Shown here: piece by piece, positions 12,340 to 22,324 of the stretch
How the letters are laid out: every line of letters starts with the position of its first letter
Numbering within the stretch: the first letter of the stretch is position 1
NCBI GenBank assembly: GCA_016584305.1
Contig: JACEEZ010018171.1
Coordinates: 157,501 to 221,500, forward strand
Origin: Chionoecetes opilio
Taxonomy: Eukaryota; Arthropoda; Malacostraca; Decapoda; Majidae
Length of the DNA stretch: 64,000 bases
Direction of reading: 5' to 3'
The notes under the pieces: generated by a model
The model's input: only the letters and a program-made list of their open reading frames with translations
What the model was told of the DNA's origin: nothing
Databases searched by the model: none
Translations under genes and position numbers: made by a program

Positions 12340-12799
12340 GCTAACGAGGAATTTTCCTCCACGCCTCATTCCTGAATCACTGGTTAGGCTTATATTTTAA
12401 GCCAGTAGTAATTAGACACGTAGCGAAACGAGGTGAGAACGGGGATTCTAGGTTAGGATAATTTTAGAAGCAGCTCGACGTTCATTGAGTTAAGTCGCCT
12501 GTGGGGAGGTGATATTCTCGCCCTTGGTAAAGGTATGTTATGAAATGTTTGTTAACTAGAGATGTAGACATGACTTACTGGTGATTCCTTTTTGTTGACC
12601 AGGACTAATAAAGTGTATTACTTAGGGTCCCAAGGTAGGATGCTGTTGGCGGACCAGGGGGCCAAGCGCTCACAAATTTAGCAGAGGGGGCAACTACAAC
12701 ATGTCACAGCCAGCCGTGTGAGGACAAGGAGAGAAAAGGAAATAGAAAAATAAGTGAGAGGGAAACGTTGGAAGTGGGATAGACTACGTATACATTATA

Positions 12800-12910
12800 T
12801 TAGGATAACGACTTGAGCATTACATGTGCGTATCGTTAAAGTGGTAACAGTGCGACTGAAGTTACCAGAGATAGTAAACTAGATTAGGATGACGACTTGA
12901 GCATTACATG
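12800..12910 (+). repeat. 84-bp tandem repeat, left part, interrupted by a transposon
   Basis: The unit starts ATTAGGATAACGACTTGAGC and contains GTGGTAACAGTGCGACTGAA. The second unit begins at about 12,883 and breaks off at 12,910. It resumes at 15,637, and a third unit starts near 15,696. The uninterrupted first unit shows the pre-insertion sequence of the target. Confidence 0.88.
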
Positions 12911-13278
12911 TAGTCGGGTCACTTAGGGCGGAAAAAAGGCTTTCGCTTCACCTTAGGTGAAGGAAGTATTTTGAGGGTTATCTTAAGCATTTTGTGCCGC
13001 TGAATCCGAAAATCGTAGTTGGGTCACTCGTTAGCGGTAAGTTTTCGCGCAATTTGCAATTTGGCAATTTGCAATAAAATTGGCAATTACAATTGCAGAA
13101 TGAGAAACCAGACGTCGTAGAGACCTCGTTTTGGACTCAAATTGAAGCTTATTAAGAGTGCATAAAATGTTATTGAGTACTCCGTGGTTGTATCTGTTCG
13201 GATTACTGATCTATAATGGAAATTAGAGATAAGTGGAAAAAAATTGGGAAAAATATAAAAGGAATAATTTTGGCCTTA
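12911..13278 (+). repeat. Left terminal inverted repeat of the 12.9-kb element
   Basis: Pairs with 15,275-15,636. Shared landmarks include ACCTTAGGTGAAGGAAGTAT, GAATCCGAAAATCGTAGTTG, ACGTCGTAGAGACCTCG and GGAATAATTTTGGCCTTA. Because 13,428-13,507 repeats the tip in inverse orientation, 12,911-13,507 looks like a small MITE-type derivative fused to the left end. Confidence 0.9.
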
Positions 13279-13644
13279 AAGCCTGAGTTCTTAATAATTA
13301 AAAACTAAATTTTAATTAGTAAAAAAAGTAAAATAACAAATAATTGTTCTTAGGACACATTTAATTAACGAATTTGTGCAAGGGTGGGTACAATTATTGC
13401 GTAGAACAGGGTATTTCAACTGAAAAATGCTTAGGATAAGACCCTCAAAATACTTCCTTCACCTAAGGTGAAGCGAAAGCCTTTTTTCCGCCCGAAGTGA
13501 CCCGAGTATTAATCCAGAACCACAAAATTTCAAACAACGAAACCGAGTCTCCTCCGCGTATTTTTGGAAAATAAACAATTAGAACACAAAAAAAATCCCT
13601 TACTTGCGATAGCGAGCGTTCACAAGTTGAAAAAAATCGAATAT

Positions 13645-15026
13645 CTAGTCGTCTACGCCATCGACGTCCTCATGCCCATCTTCCTCGTCGTTGATGCACA
13701 TCTCGGGGGAGCAATCGCAAAGCTCCGAACAAGGAGTCTGCAGGCGTTGACAGCGGCAGCGATTGGTCGAGCAGTTCGTCTTGCATCCGCACTGCATCCC
13801 ATCCATGATACTTTGCGGGGCGGGAGGCAGGGTGGAAGGGATAGGCGCCAGGTTTGGTCCGTAGCCGTACTTGGTCGGGTCGAGGGTCACCAACTCCTTC
13901 TTCACAGCCCCCTCCCGACGACGGCCTGTAGCTGGGCTCGCATAATGTGCTGGGTGGTGGCGTTGACTGTCGGAGGGGCCAGTGCTGCTCCAACCTTCTT
14001 CTTTTGAAGTGCCGTCCACCTCGCCTGCGGCAGAGAGCAGGTATATCCGTAAATTCTGCTCACGAATCGGCACAGCACGTCCAGGCTTTCTTGCGTCAGC
14101 GGACCAGGGCTTCGGAGTGTACCCAAAGCGTCGAGCGTTGCCTGGTCGGCCGCCTGGAACACAGGCCAAGCTTGCAACTTGCCTTTCCTGAAGAGGACGC
14201 AAGTGGTGTCGCAACCAGTCAGAGCATGGAAGGACGTGATCACATCCGCGTGAGAGCCCAGTTCATCGTGGATGAGCTGAACGTTGAAAGTCGTCTTGCC
14301 AAGCTGGAGGCACGTGTTGGGAGGTATCTTGGGGAAGTGTCGGAGGAGGAGGACGAGGACGTCAGTGTCCGGAGAAACTACGGTTGCCTCCACACCTTTG
14401 TCGAGCATGGAGAGATGATATATCATCTTAGTGTCCGCTTCCTCTTGTTCTGAAGCGAACTTGGCTCCGTCCGGTCCAGAAGTTGCCACGGCTTTGTCGC
14501 GCCACGCGCAGACGACGCGTAATCCCCATGAATGGTGCTGGATTTGGGAGGCAATGAGAGAGGTCATAGCAGTCTTGTTGCTTTTGGTGGACAAGATGTT
14601 AGCCATGGTCCTTCCAGCTTTGATCCTCGTCGCTGCTTGGATGTCGATATCGTATCCTCCACCTCGGGCTCGCTGTTCCCTCGTCTTGTCTTTGAGGGAC
14701 GCGCCGATGTCGTACCTGTCAAAGACAAGGTGCAACTCCCCGTAGCCAACACCCAGTTGGGCAACTCTCTGCAGGAGGGATCCAACCAGGTCCTTAAAGT
14801 TTGCTGAGCCGGAAACGGGGTGCTGCTGAAGGATAGCCATCCCGTCGAGGACCAGCACGCGAGAGGATGAAGGGGTTTGCGAGGCCGTGGAGACCGCCGC
14901 GTGGGCCTCTACGAATTCGCCTTTCGAAGCCCACTTGGCCAGCATACTCTGAACATCCTCCTTGGGCGTCCGAGGTCGAAGGACCACATCTCCGTTAGTT
15001 GCACCGCAAATGACACACGATTTCAT
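13645..15026 (-). pseudogene. XPG/FEN1-like nuclease with C-terminal CXC domain, one frameshift
   Basis: The first frame (374 residues, start 15,026) opens with a CVICG zinc-like pair. It then shows the acidic set of XPG/FEN1-type nucleases: VLVLDGMAIL (D61), LVFDRYD (D103, D106), EQEEAD (E193-D198), SPDTDVLVLLL (D220, D222) and HALTGCDTT (D273). A second frame, ending at 13,645, continues with PTKYGYGPN and a Cys-rich tesmin/TSO1-like CXC block (CGCKTNCSTNRCRCQ, then CSELCDC), and closes with an acidic tail. The frames join near 13,905-13,920 next to a short C run, so a one-base error or mutation splits an otherwise intact gene of roughly 460 residues. CXC domains bind DNA. The likely role is an accessory structure-specific nuclease of the transposon; that role is inference. 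Confidence 0.8.
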
Positions 15027-15274
15027 TGCGAGACCTGGGAAGGAAAATGTGCGATATAATAAATGAATTTATTTTATTTACGGGTTTATAGCTAATTTCT
15101 AAAATTATAGCCAATGAAATTTTACATTTATTTGCGAAATTTCATTACCGTATGTCATAAAATACGACCATGAGGGGACAGTCAGAGAAAAGTTACCATT
15201 TTCTATTAATCAGACGGTAGTGCCTTTATGAGAACAGATACAGCCAGAAACATTTCATGACTTTTGATGTGAAA

Positions 15275-15636
15275 TTAAGGCCAAAATTATTCCTTTTATA
15301 TTTTTTTCCATTTTTTTCCACTTATCTCTAATTTCCATTATAGTTCAGTAATGCGAACAGATACAACCACGGAGTACTAAATAACATTTTATGCACTCTT
15401 AATAAGCTTCAATTTGAGTCCAAAACGAGGTCTCTACGACGTCTGGTTCTCATTCTGCAATTTGTAATTGCCAATTTTATTGCCAAATTGCCAAATTGCA
15501 AATTGCGCGAAAACTTACCGCTAACGAGTGACCCAACTACGATTTTCGGATTCAGCGGCACAAAATGCTTAGGATAAGACCCTCAAAATACTTCCTTCAC
15601 CTAATGTGAAGCGAATCACCCTAAGTGACCCTACTA
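15275..15636 (-). repeat. Right terminal inverted repeat of the 12.9-kb element
   Basis: Inverse of 12,911-13,278, with scattered substitutions and small indels. It ends in CACCCTAAGTGACCCTACTA, directly followed by the ATG target duplication. Confidence 0.9.
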
Positions 15637-15800
15637 ATGTGCGTATCGTTAATGTGGTAACAGTGCAACCGAAGTTACCAAAGATAGTAAACTATATTAG
15701 GATAACGACTTGAGCATTTCGCGTGCGTATCGCTAGGAGGGAAGGAAGACTTAATATTAAGATAACTTGTGAATGTATAATAATTACCAAGTGAGACAGT
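15637..15800 (+). repeat. 84-bp tandem repeat, right part
   Basis: Resumes the interrupted unit with ATGTGCGTATCGTTAATGTG and runs into a third, decaying unit. Downstream (15,800-16,064) the sequence is AT-rich, and at 15,929-15,942 it carries TGGTGGCAGCGGAG. That string resembles the sequence just after the 5' LTR of many gypsy or BEL elements, but no complete retrotransposon can be built from it here. Confidence 0.7.
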
Positions 15801-16064
15801 AAAGAGTTAAATATATTATAATTAGAAATATATTAACGCGTTGTCATTCAGTTTCCAACCAGTACTTACATATTTTCTTAAATCTTTTATTTTTGTTCAT
15901 TCATATATTTTTTCCCACTTAATGTGGGTGGTGGCAGCGGAGTAACCAGGACTGTAGAGTACATTCCCAAGGTGGGCACTACATAATGGTGACAACGGTG
16001 TAGATGGTCAAAATGACCACTACAGATCGATGATGTGATAGAAGAAAATAAGCCTAAGAACTTG

Positions 16065-16132
<68 letters not shown>
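16065..16132 (+). repeat. (ACAG)n tetranucleotide microsatellite
   Basis: An uninterrupted GACA/ACAG run. The following 16,133-16,512 is AT-rich DNA without a supported gene. Confidence 0.97.
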
Positions 16133-16137
<5 letters not shown>

Positions 16138-16512
16138 ACACGCACACTAACAAACAAACAAATGGATAAAACAAAATGGACAAAAATTCACAGTAAACAA
16201 ATACAAACAACAAAAACGTACTATTAAAAAACAAAAACAGAAAACATAACTACATGTATTTTTCTCATCCACACAAAACATCCTCATCCAATCCACTTGC
16301 TTCTTTGGATCGTCCACCCTCATAACTGATCCATATTTATTATGTTTTGCTAATTTTTTTCTTTTCTTGCAAATTTTTCTGAAAAAAAAATATATATATA
16401 AACTTACAATATATTCAAGGTATTTCCCTTATTGCACAAAAACAGGTACATGGGATACTGTAGTTAAACAGAATAAAGTACATGATCATGATAAAGTAAC
16501 TAAAAGCCGATT

Positions 16513-17345
16513 TAACCTGCCTCCCACTGCCTTACCCTGGCACCCACTGCCTTAACCTGCATACCACTGTGTTAACCTGCCTCCCGTCCTGTGTTACCCT
16601 GCCTCCCACTGCCTTACCCTGGCTCCCACTGCCTTAACCTGCCTCCCATCCTGTGTTAACCTGCCTCCCGTCCTGTGTTACCCTGCCACCCACTGCCTTA
16701 CCCTGGCTCCTACTGCCTTAACCTGCCTCCCGTCCTGTGTTAACCTGCCTCCCGTCCTGTGTTAACCTGCCTCCCGTCCTGTGTTACCCTGCCACCCACT
16801 GCCTTAACCTGCCTCCCACTGTGTTAACCTGCCTCCCGTCCTGTGTTACCCTGCCTCCCACTGCCTTACCCTGGCTCCCACTGCCTTAACCTGCCTACCA
16901 CTGTGTTAACATGCCTCCCGTCCTGTGTTACCCTGGCTCCCACTGCCTTACCCTGGCTCCCACTGCCTTAACCTGCCTACCACTGTGTTAACCTGCCTCC
17001 CGTCCTGTGTTACCCTGCCTCCCACTGCCTTACCCTGGCTCCCACTGCCTTACCCTGCCACCCACTGCCTTAACCTGCCTACCACTGTGTTAACCTGCCT
17101 CCCGTCCTGTGTTACCCTGCCTCCCACTGCCTTACCCTGGCTCCCACTGCCTTACCCTGGCTCCCACTGCCTTAACCTGCCTACCACTGTGTTAACCTGC
17201 CTCCCGTCCTGTGTTACCCTGCCTCCCACTGCCTTACCCTGGCTCCCACTGCCTTACCCTGGCTCCCACTGCCTTAACCTGCCTACCACTGTGTTAACCT
17301 GCCTCCCGTCCTGTGTTACCCTGCCACCCACTGCCTTACCCTGGC
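16513..17345 (+). repeat. Higher-order satellite, 102-bp unit of about 20-bp subunits
   Basis: Subunits such as CCCACTGCCTTACCCTGGCT, CCCACTGCCTTAACCTGCCT and CCCGTCCTGTGTTACCCTG are arranged irregularly on the left. On the right they form an exact 102-bp higher-order unit: the landmark ACCACTGTGTTAACC falls at 16,979, 17,081, 17,183 and 17,285. Because 102 is a multiple of three, one frame stays open with a 34-residue Leu/Pro-rich repeat. There is no start context or conserved domain, so I treat the open frame as a by-product. Confidence 0.92.
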
Positions 17346-17429
17346 TCAATTTTTGGGGGGCTGAGTCCTTGACTTGGGGGGGCTAAGTCCCCCTTAGCCC
17401 CCCCGCGGTGACGCCACTGGTTGCTACTC

Positions 17430-17650
17430 ATGACGCTATCGTGGTACGTTCATGGTACCGTCATGGCACAGTCGTGGTTATCGTAGCTCTATCGTGACGA
17501 CAAAATGACCGTTGATTTTCCATTCGTGACGTAGTCTTACAGCTGTCATGACTCCATCGTGACCATCTTACGACCGTCATGACACATACGTACAGGCAGC
17601 GTGACATTGTTGTGAGGCTATCGTGGTCTGCGTTTATCTTGGCCAAATTT
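17430..17650 (+). repeat. Degenerate 11-bp minisatellite (TCRTGR motif)
   Basis: TCGTGG, TCATGG, TCGTGA and TCATGA hexamers recur mostly every 11 bp, with occasional 9-bp steps and gaps, from about 17,437 to 17,640. Examples are TCGTGGTACGT, TCATGGTACCG and TCATGGCACAG in a row. It looks like an old 11-bp tandem repeat. Confidence 0.65.
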
Positions 17651-17721
17651 CACGATAGCGTCAATAATCAAATTGGTGGCGCTATCGTGGTTCGATTATG
17701 TAATGTGTGAAGGGAGCTTAA

Positions 17722-17855
17722 AGTAATCGTCCAGACCCATTTTTTCTTTGCATAATTATGTTGAATGATCATTCAAAATACCTAATCCACAAAAAAGTAT
17801 TAATTTTCACGACTTATTTCCCTAAAAACATGACTTTTGTAAAAAGTGCGGGAAA
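17722..17855 (+). mobile_element. Orphan end of the TTAA-type transposon family
   Basis: Starts after TTAA with AGTAATCGTCCAGACCC. About 130 bp match, in inverse orientation, the right end of the element at 42,221-44,810, with landmarks ATTATGTTGAATG, ACCTAATCCAC, TTATTTCC and ACGACTTTTGTAAAAAG. No second end was found nearby, so it is a truncated copy. Confidence 0.75.
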
Positions 17856-17911
17856 AACAACAGCCACATTCCAGCCGTGGCGCGAAACTTGCCCAGGCCT
17901 AACTACGCCCC

Positions 17912-17912
<1 letters not shown>

Positions 17913-17957
<45 letters not shown>

Positions 17958-17974
17958 AAGTAGTTGTAGTAGTA

Positions 17975-18012
<38 letters not shown>

Positions 18013-18132
18013 ATAGTGGTGATAGTAGCAGTTGTAGCCAAAGAAAGAAGCACAAAAGAAATACACCAACAGAGACAGTAGCAGCAGTAAAAGCAGTAGT
18101 AGTAGTAGTGTAGTAGTAGTAGTAATAGTATA
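17913..18132 (+). repeat. (AGT)n trinucleotide microsatellite region
   Basis: Two AGT runs (about 17,913-18,011 and 18,090-18,132) flank a unique spacer with AAGAAGCACAAAAGAAATAC. A near copy of that spacer, with its AGT flanks, recurs at 18,318-18,450, so the two sides of the MITE at 18,137 are a duplicated pair. Confidence 0.9.
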
Positions 18133-18136
18133 GTAG

Positions 18137-18323
18137 CAGTGGCGTACCCAGAAAATTGAAAAAGGGGCAATATATATATATATATATAATTATATATATA
18201 TATTCATATATATATATATATATATAAATATTAATATATATATTATATATAATTTACTATAATTATTCTTTGCCAAAGGGGTGGCGGCACATGGCCGCAG
18301 CCCCCCCCCCCTGGTACGCCATG
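18137..18323. mobile_element. Short TIR element in the AGT repeat
   Basis: The ends are CAGTGGCGTACCCAG and, inverted, CATGGCGTACCAG. The interior is an AT dinucleotide block plus a GC-rich, C-run-containing tail. CAGTGGCGTACC-like tips are common among cut-and-paste MITEs (family knowledge). The duplication is uncertain because both flanks are AGT repeat. The stretch 18,460-18,660 carries another dispersed repeat (CAGCCAGCCTGCGCC and TTCACCTTGGGTGGAC) with a copy at 25,630-25,705. Confidence 0.6.
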
Positions 18324-18667
18324 GTAGTAGTAGTAGTAGAAGTAGTAGTAAGTAGTAGTGGTGATAGTAGCCAGTTTGTAGCAAAGAGAAGAAGCACAAA
18401 GAAATGCACCAACAGAGACAGTAGCAGCCAGTAAAAGCAAGTGCAGCAGTAGTAACGCAGCAATAAACATCCGCCAATCATCACAAAAACCCAACACGAC
18501 CAGTGGTAAACGGGAGGTTGTAAATAGTTTATTGCGATCTGCAATTGCTTCCTTCCTGCAGGTCAGCCAGCCTGCGCCATAAGTGAATCCCTCTCCTGTT
18601 CACCTTGGGTGGACAGTGCTTGTGCCTTAAGTTGTGTGGGCCAGCGAGACGTCCTGCAGGTGGGGTG

Positions 18668-18785
18668 CGGTACCTGGAACTGTCGCCATAGGAACTGTCG
18701 CCGATATCGGCGACTGTTCCAATTTTTCACGTCGGCGGAGTTCCATTGTCGGCGACAGTTCTAGTTCTTGATCTTGATATACAGT
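18668..18785 (+). repeat. GTCGCCGATA inverted-repeat module, copy 2
   Basis: Contains TGGAACTGTCGCCATAGG, the palindromic GTCGCCGATATCGGCGAC, and an inverted copy TTGTCGGCGACAGTTC before GTTCTTGATCTTGATAT. It is nearly identical to the inverse of 34,730-34,848. Confidence 0.85.
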
Positions 18786-18829
18786 AGCCCAATATATCAA
18801 TTTAATAAGTTTTAATATGTTTCTGCATT

Positions 18830-19507
18830 CAGGATAATACCAGCAAAACTTGAACTATCAAAGGCTTTAATGGGAGAAATATACTTGTAAAGTTTGTCAA
18901 CACCCTCTTCCATGACTCCGCCCCCTGGAGATCCTTGACCGGGCGCAGCATCGCCTAAGCGACCAAGGCGATCGCAATAGTACGGCCTAGTGTCATTAGA
19001 CACTGTACCCCATCTCCTTAATTCTCTCCTCTCTCATTCCATCCTTTCTCTCTATTTCATCCTTGTTCGAGATCAGACATATAGGAGCCACGAACTTATA
19101 TTATATATGAGCTTCCAGCAATAACTTGAACTATCAAAGACTTTGAATGGGAGAAATTACATGTAAAGTTGTTACAACCTCTCCTGACGCCGCCTCATTG
19201 GAGATTAGCGCGGAAGAATATCCTACCCGCCCCTTCCCCCCCTACTGGGAGAGTCCCACGGGGATGTGTCCATCCCACCGTCGTCGTTGCCGAAAAGCAA
19301 CGAGTAGCAAAATTGAAACCGTATATACTTGCAGATACAAGGCATGAAACAATGCTGGAAACATGGGTAGAATATACAGTCATATAAACTACTGGTATCA
19401 TCTTGCAGTGGCAATACAAATCAATAGTGGATGCTATAATTCGCAATAATGGCGCCTGGGGACATTAGTGCAGTGTGGCAGCCTTTAGTGTTATCTACGG
19501 TAGTAGT
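18830..19507 (-). mobile_element. Degenerate MITE of the CTACCGTAGATAACA family
   Basis: On the minus strand it begins at 19,507 with CTACCGTAGATAACACTAAA, followed by CCAGGCGCCATTATTGCG, as in the complete copy at 28,656-29,134. The far side is unclear. Two near copies of ACTTGAACTATCAAAG are found at 18,850 and 19,121, so the region includes a local duplication. No coding region is supported. Confidence 0.55.
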
Positions 19508-19542
19508 ACATATTTATTATTTTAAGTTTATTATGTAATCTA

Positions 19543-19678
19543 ATAATGTTGGGGGGTCGATAGCGAACTGGATTCAGAAGGGTCTGGTGTGTGTATGTAT
19601 GTGTATATTATATAGTAATATAAATAATATATAGTATATATATATAATATATATATAATATATTATATTATATATATA

Positions 19679-19718
<40 letters not shown>

Positions 19719-19974
19719 AAATAATAATATAATGATAAAAAATGATGAATAGAAACACGACGATAGAGAGAGAGGCGAGAGAGATGAGAGGAGAGAGAGT
19801 AGGAAGATGAGAATAGAAAGAGAGATGAGAAGAAATAGAGAGAGAATATGAATATATATATATAATATATATTATATTATATATATATATATATATAATA
19901 ATATATAATATAGAAAAATAATAGGATATAATATAAAATATATATATAAATATAAAGATATATAATATATATAT

Positions 19975-20019
<45 letters not shown>

Positions 20020-20109
20020 ATTATAATATATATATACACACAACCAGTAGATAGATGAGAGATAGAGAAGAGGATGATGAGAGAGAGAGAGAGAGAAGAT
20101 GAATAAATA

Positions 20110-20143
<34 letters not shown>

Positions 20144-20396
20144 ATAAACACACCAGATATAGAGAGAGATGAGAGAGAGAGAGAGTGAAGAGAGAGCGAG
20201 AGAGATAGAGAGAGATCTGAAAATCAAATATACTTAATTATATATATATTATTATTAATCATATACTATTTATTATTACTATTAATATACATACTCTCTC
20301 CCCTCTCTTCTCTCTCTTCTCTCTCTCCCTCCTCTCTCTCTCTCTCTCTCTTCTCTCTTCTCTCTCCTCTCTCTCCCTCTCTCTCTCTCTCTCTCT

Positions 20397-20439
<43 letters not shown>

Positions 20440-20561
20440 ATATATATAATTATATATAATAATATATATATATATATATTATATATATACACACACACAC
20501 ACACACCAGACCCTTTCTGGAAATCCAGTTCGAATATCGACCCCCAAGCATTTATTATGAT
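19543..20561. repeat. Palindromic compound microsatellite (TA/GA/CT) with unique arms
   Basis: The outer arms pair. The left reads GGGGGGTCGATAGCGAACTG with GGGTCTGGTGTGTG. The right is its inverse, CACACACCAGACCC with AGTTCGAATATCGACCCCC. Between them lie AT-rich blocks, GA blocks on the left and CT blocks on the right, so the whole kilobase is an imperfect palindrome. A half copy of the unique arm occurs at 33,615-33,662. Confidence 0.8.
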
Positions 20562-21248
20562 GGATCACCTGAAGTTTCGTCACCCCAGAATGTCCACCTG
20601 AAGAACCGTCACCCCAGGATTTCCCACCTGAAGATCCGTCACCCCAGCCCACAGTGAATATAATTTATAAAATTAGGATAACAAATATATTCCTTTGTGT
20701 TATGCATCTTCGAGAAATGCATCTTCTGAAATTCGATAACAGGCAAAATAAAAGATCCAATTCATATAGACTTAGTGAATATATACTTCAGGGAGTCTTT
20801 TGTTTGGCATTTCCACAGAAAACCATCCTTCGATCTGGAGTATATTGTCAAATTCATCCAGTTATCACAAGTATCACACATAACTTCACGCTTTTAAAAG
20901 TCTGTTTTGTTGAAGCCACCGAATAACCTTAGTGGAATCATCACACAACAGTGGCAGGACGCTATGGTTTGGAAGGTATTGCGTGCCAAGGTCCACTGAC
21001 TCCTATGACTATTTTTTTTAGCCCACCTACTTTTATATAGTCCTCCTACTTGACTGGAGGGTCCTGACTCCTCCCTTTTACCCATTTGACCTGACCTCAC
21101 TTGGAAGTTGAAGTCAGGACAGGTCTTGACCCCACCTAAAGAACCGTCACCCCAGGATATCCCACCTGAAGAACCGTCACCCCAGGATATCCCACCTGAA
21201 GATCCGTCACCCTGCCAAACTCTGGGGTGACGGATCTTCAGGTGATCC
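20562..21248. mobile_element. Non-autonomous hAT-like element with perfect 8-bp duplication
   Basis: The terminal inverted repeats start with GGATCACCTGAAG and pair over about 28 bp. ATTATGAT flanks both sides exactly (20,554-20,561 and 21,249-21,256). An 8-bp duplication is typical of hAT elements, though P elements share it. Near both ends a roughly 31-bp subterminal motif (CACCTGAAGAACCGTCACCC) is repeated two to three times in the same orientation. The 687-bp interior has no transposase. The homologous inverted copy near 33,600-33,625 lacks the insertion. Confidence 0.88.
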
Positions 21249-21322
21249 ATTATGATTACATAAATAAACTAAACAAACAAAAAAAAATTTGCACTTGGCC
21301 AATCCTTTATGATGAAAATAAA

Positions 21323-21324
<2 letters not shown>

Positions 21325-21404
<80 letters not shown>
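21325..21404 (+). repeat. (AC)n microsatellite
   Basis: An uninterrupted CA run directly upstream of the tRNA-like SINE head. Confidence 0.97.
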
Positions 21405-21406
<2 letters not shown>

Positions 21407-21720
21407 GGACAGCTCGGTGGGTTACAGCGTCAGGCACCAATCTGTCGTCCGGAGTTCGATCCCCGGTCCCACTCATTACCGTGGATTTTTTCACTGATAA
21501 ATTACTGTCTCCCTTGAGCAAGTGGATGGGTGTGTGTGGTGTGTGAGGCCCAGCATTACCCAAAGATCGGTATTTATGAGCTCCAAGCTCGCACCGGGAG
21601 GGTGAAACTGCCGATTGCGAGTCCGACTCGCGTGGACAAGACCATGGGTGAACCATGCCCAGTGGCGGATTTACATTGAGATTAATGAGGCTGCAGCCTC
21701 ATGCCCCGGGCATTTAGGGG
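21405..21720 (+). repeat. tRNA-derived SINE
   Basis: The head CTGGACAGCTCGGTGGGTTA resembles a Pol III A box. GGAGTTCGATCCCCGGT resembles a B box about 45 bp downstream. A body follows with AAATTACTGTCTCCCTTGAG and GAGACCATGGGTG-like sequence. It is not a functional tRNA gene because no consistent acceptor stem is seen. An inverted, lower-quality copy lies at about 33,130-33,440. Confidence 0.7.
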
Positions 21721-21814
21721 TCCCCGATGAATAGATAAATAGATAAAATAAATAAAAAATAGATTTAATAAAATATAGTAATAAAAAACATGTAAGCTAC
21801 GTATGGATTTGGTA

Positions 21815-22317
21815 TGGACATGAGGTATGGATTTGTGAGTAATGAGTGGTGAGGTATGGATTTGTGAGTAATGAGTGGTGAGGTATGGATGTGTGAGTAA
21901 TGACTGGTGAGGTATGGATTTGTGAGTAATGAGTGATGAGGTATGGGTGTGGGAGTAATGAGTGGTGAGGTATGGGTGTGTGAGTAATGAGTGGTGAGGT
22001 ATGGATGTGTGAGTAATGAGTGATGAGGTATGGATTTGTGAGTAATGAGTGGTGAGGTATGGATTTGTGAGTAATGAGTGGTGAGGTATGGGTGTGGGAG
22101 TAATGACTGGTGAGGTATGGATTTGTGAGTAATGAGTGATGAGGTATGGGTGTGGGAGTAATGAGTGGTGAGGTATGGGTGTGTGAGTAATGAGTGGTGA
22201 GGTATGGATGTGTGAGTAATGAGTGGTGAGGTATGGATGTGTGAATAATGAGTGGTGAGGTATGGATGTGTGAGGAATGAGTGGTGAGGTATGGGTGTGT
22301 GAGTAATGAGTGGTGAG
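21815..22317. repeat. 29-bp minisatellite array, clean copy
   Basis: About 17 well-preserved units of the 29-bp repeat, mostly GGATTTGTGAGTAATGAG or GGATGTGTGAGTAATGAG variants. This is the reference block for the degenerate arrays at 1-3,560 and 31,655-32,890. It has no MITE insertion. Confidence 0.97.
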
Positions 22318-22324
22318 ATTTGAC

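Larger units (their letters stand above)
12911..15636 (-). mobile_element. Academ-like DNA transposon with XPG/CXC gene (2.7 kb)
   Basis: A complete-looking element with long terminal inverted repeats, about 12,911-13,278 and 15,275-15,636. The tips read TAGTCGGGTCACTTAGGG and, inverted, TAGTAGGGTCACTTAGGG. It sits inside an 84-bp tandem repeat. The flanks are CATTACATG and ATGTGCGTATCG, while the intact repeat unit reads CATTACATGTGCGTATCG, so ATG was duplicated (3 bp). The cargo is one minus-strand gene for an XPG-like nuclease with a CXC domain. From memory, Academ elements have 3-4-bp duplications and the AcademX branch carries an XPG nuclease, hence the call. No Academ transposase is present, so this copy is non-autonomous or belongs to another group. 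An extra inverted copy of the tip lies at 13,428-13,507. Confidence 0.75.

Noticed and set aside
12710..15868. A long LTR (TGTGAGGACAAGG to CAGTACTTACA) followed by TGGTGGCAGCGGAG
   Set aside because: The TG...CA ends and the primer-site-like string are suggestive, and the 84-bp repeats could be U3 repeats, but I found no second LTR and no retrotransposon genes in the right place.
16925..17386. 153-residue Leu/Pro-rich repetitive protein
   Set aside because: It follows from the 102-bp satellite being a multiple of three; no signal, conserved domain or exon structure is seen.
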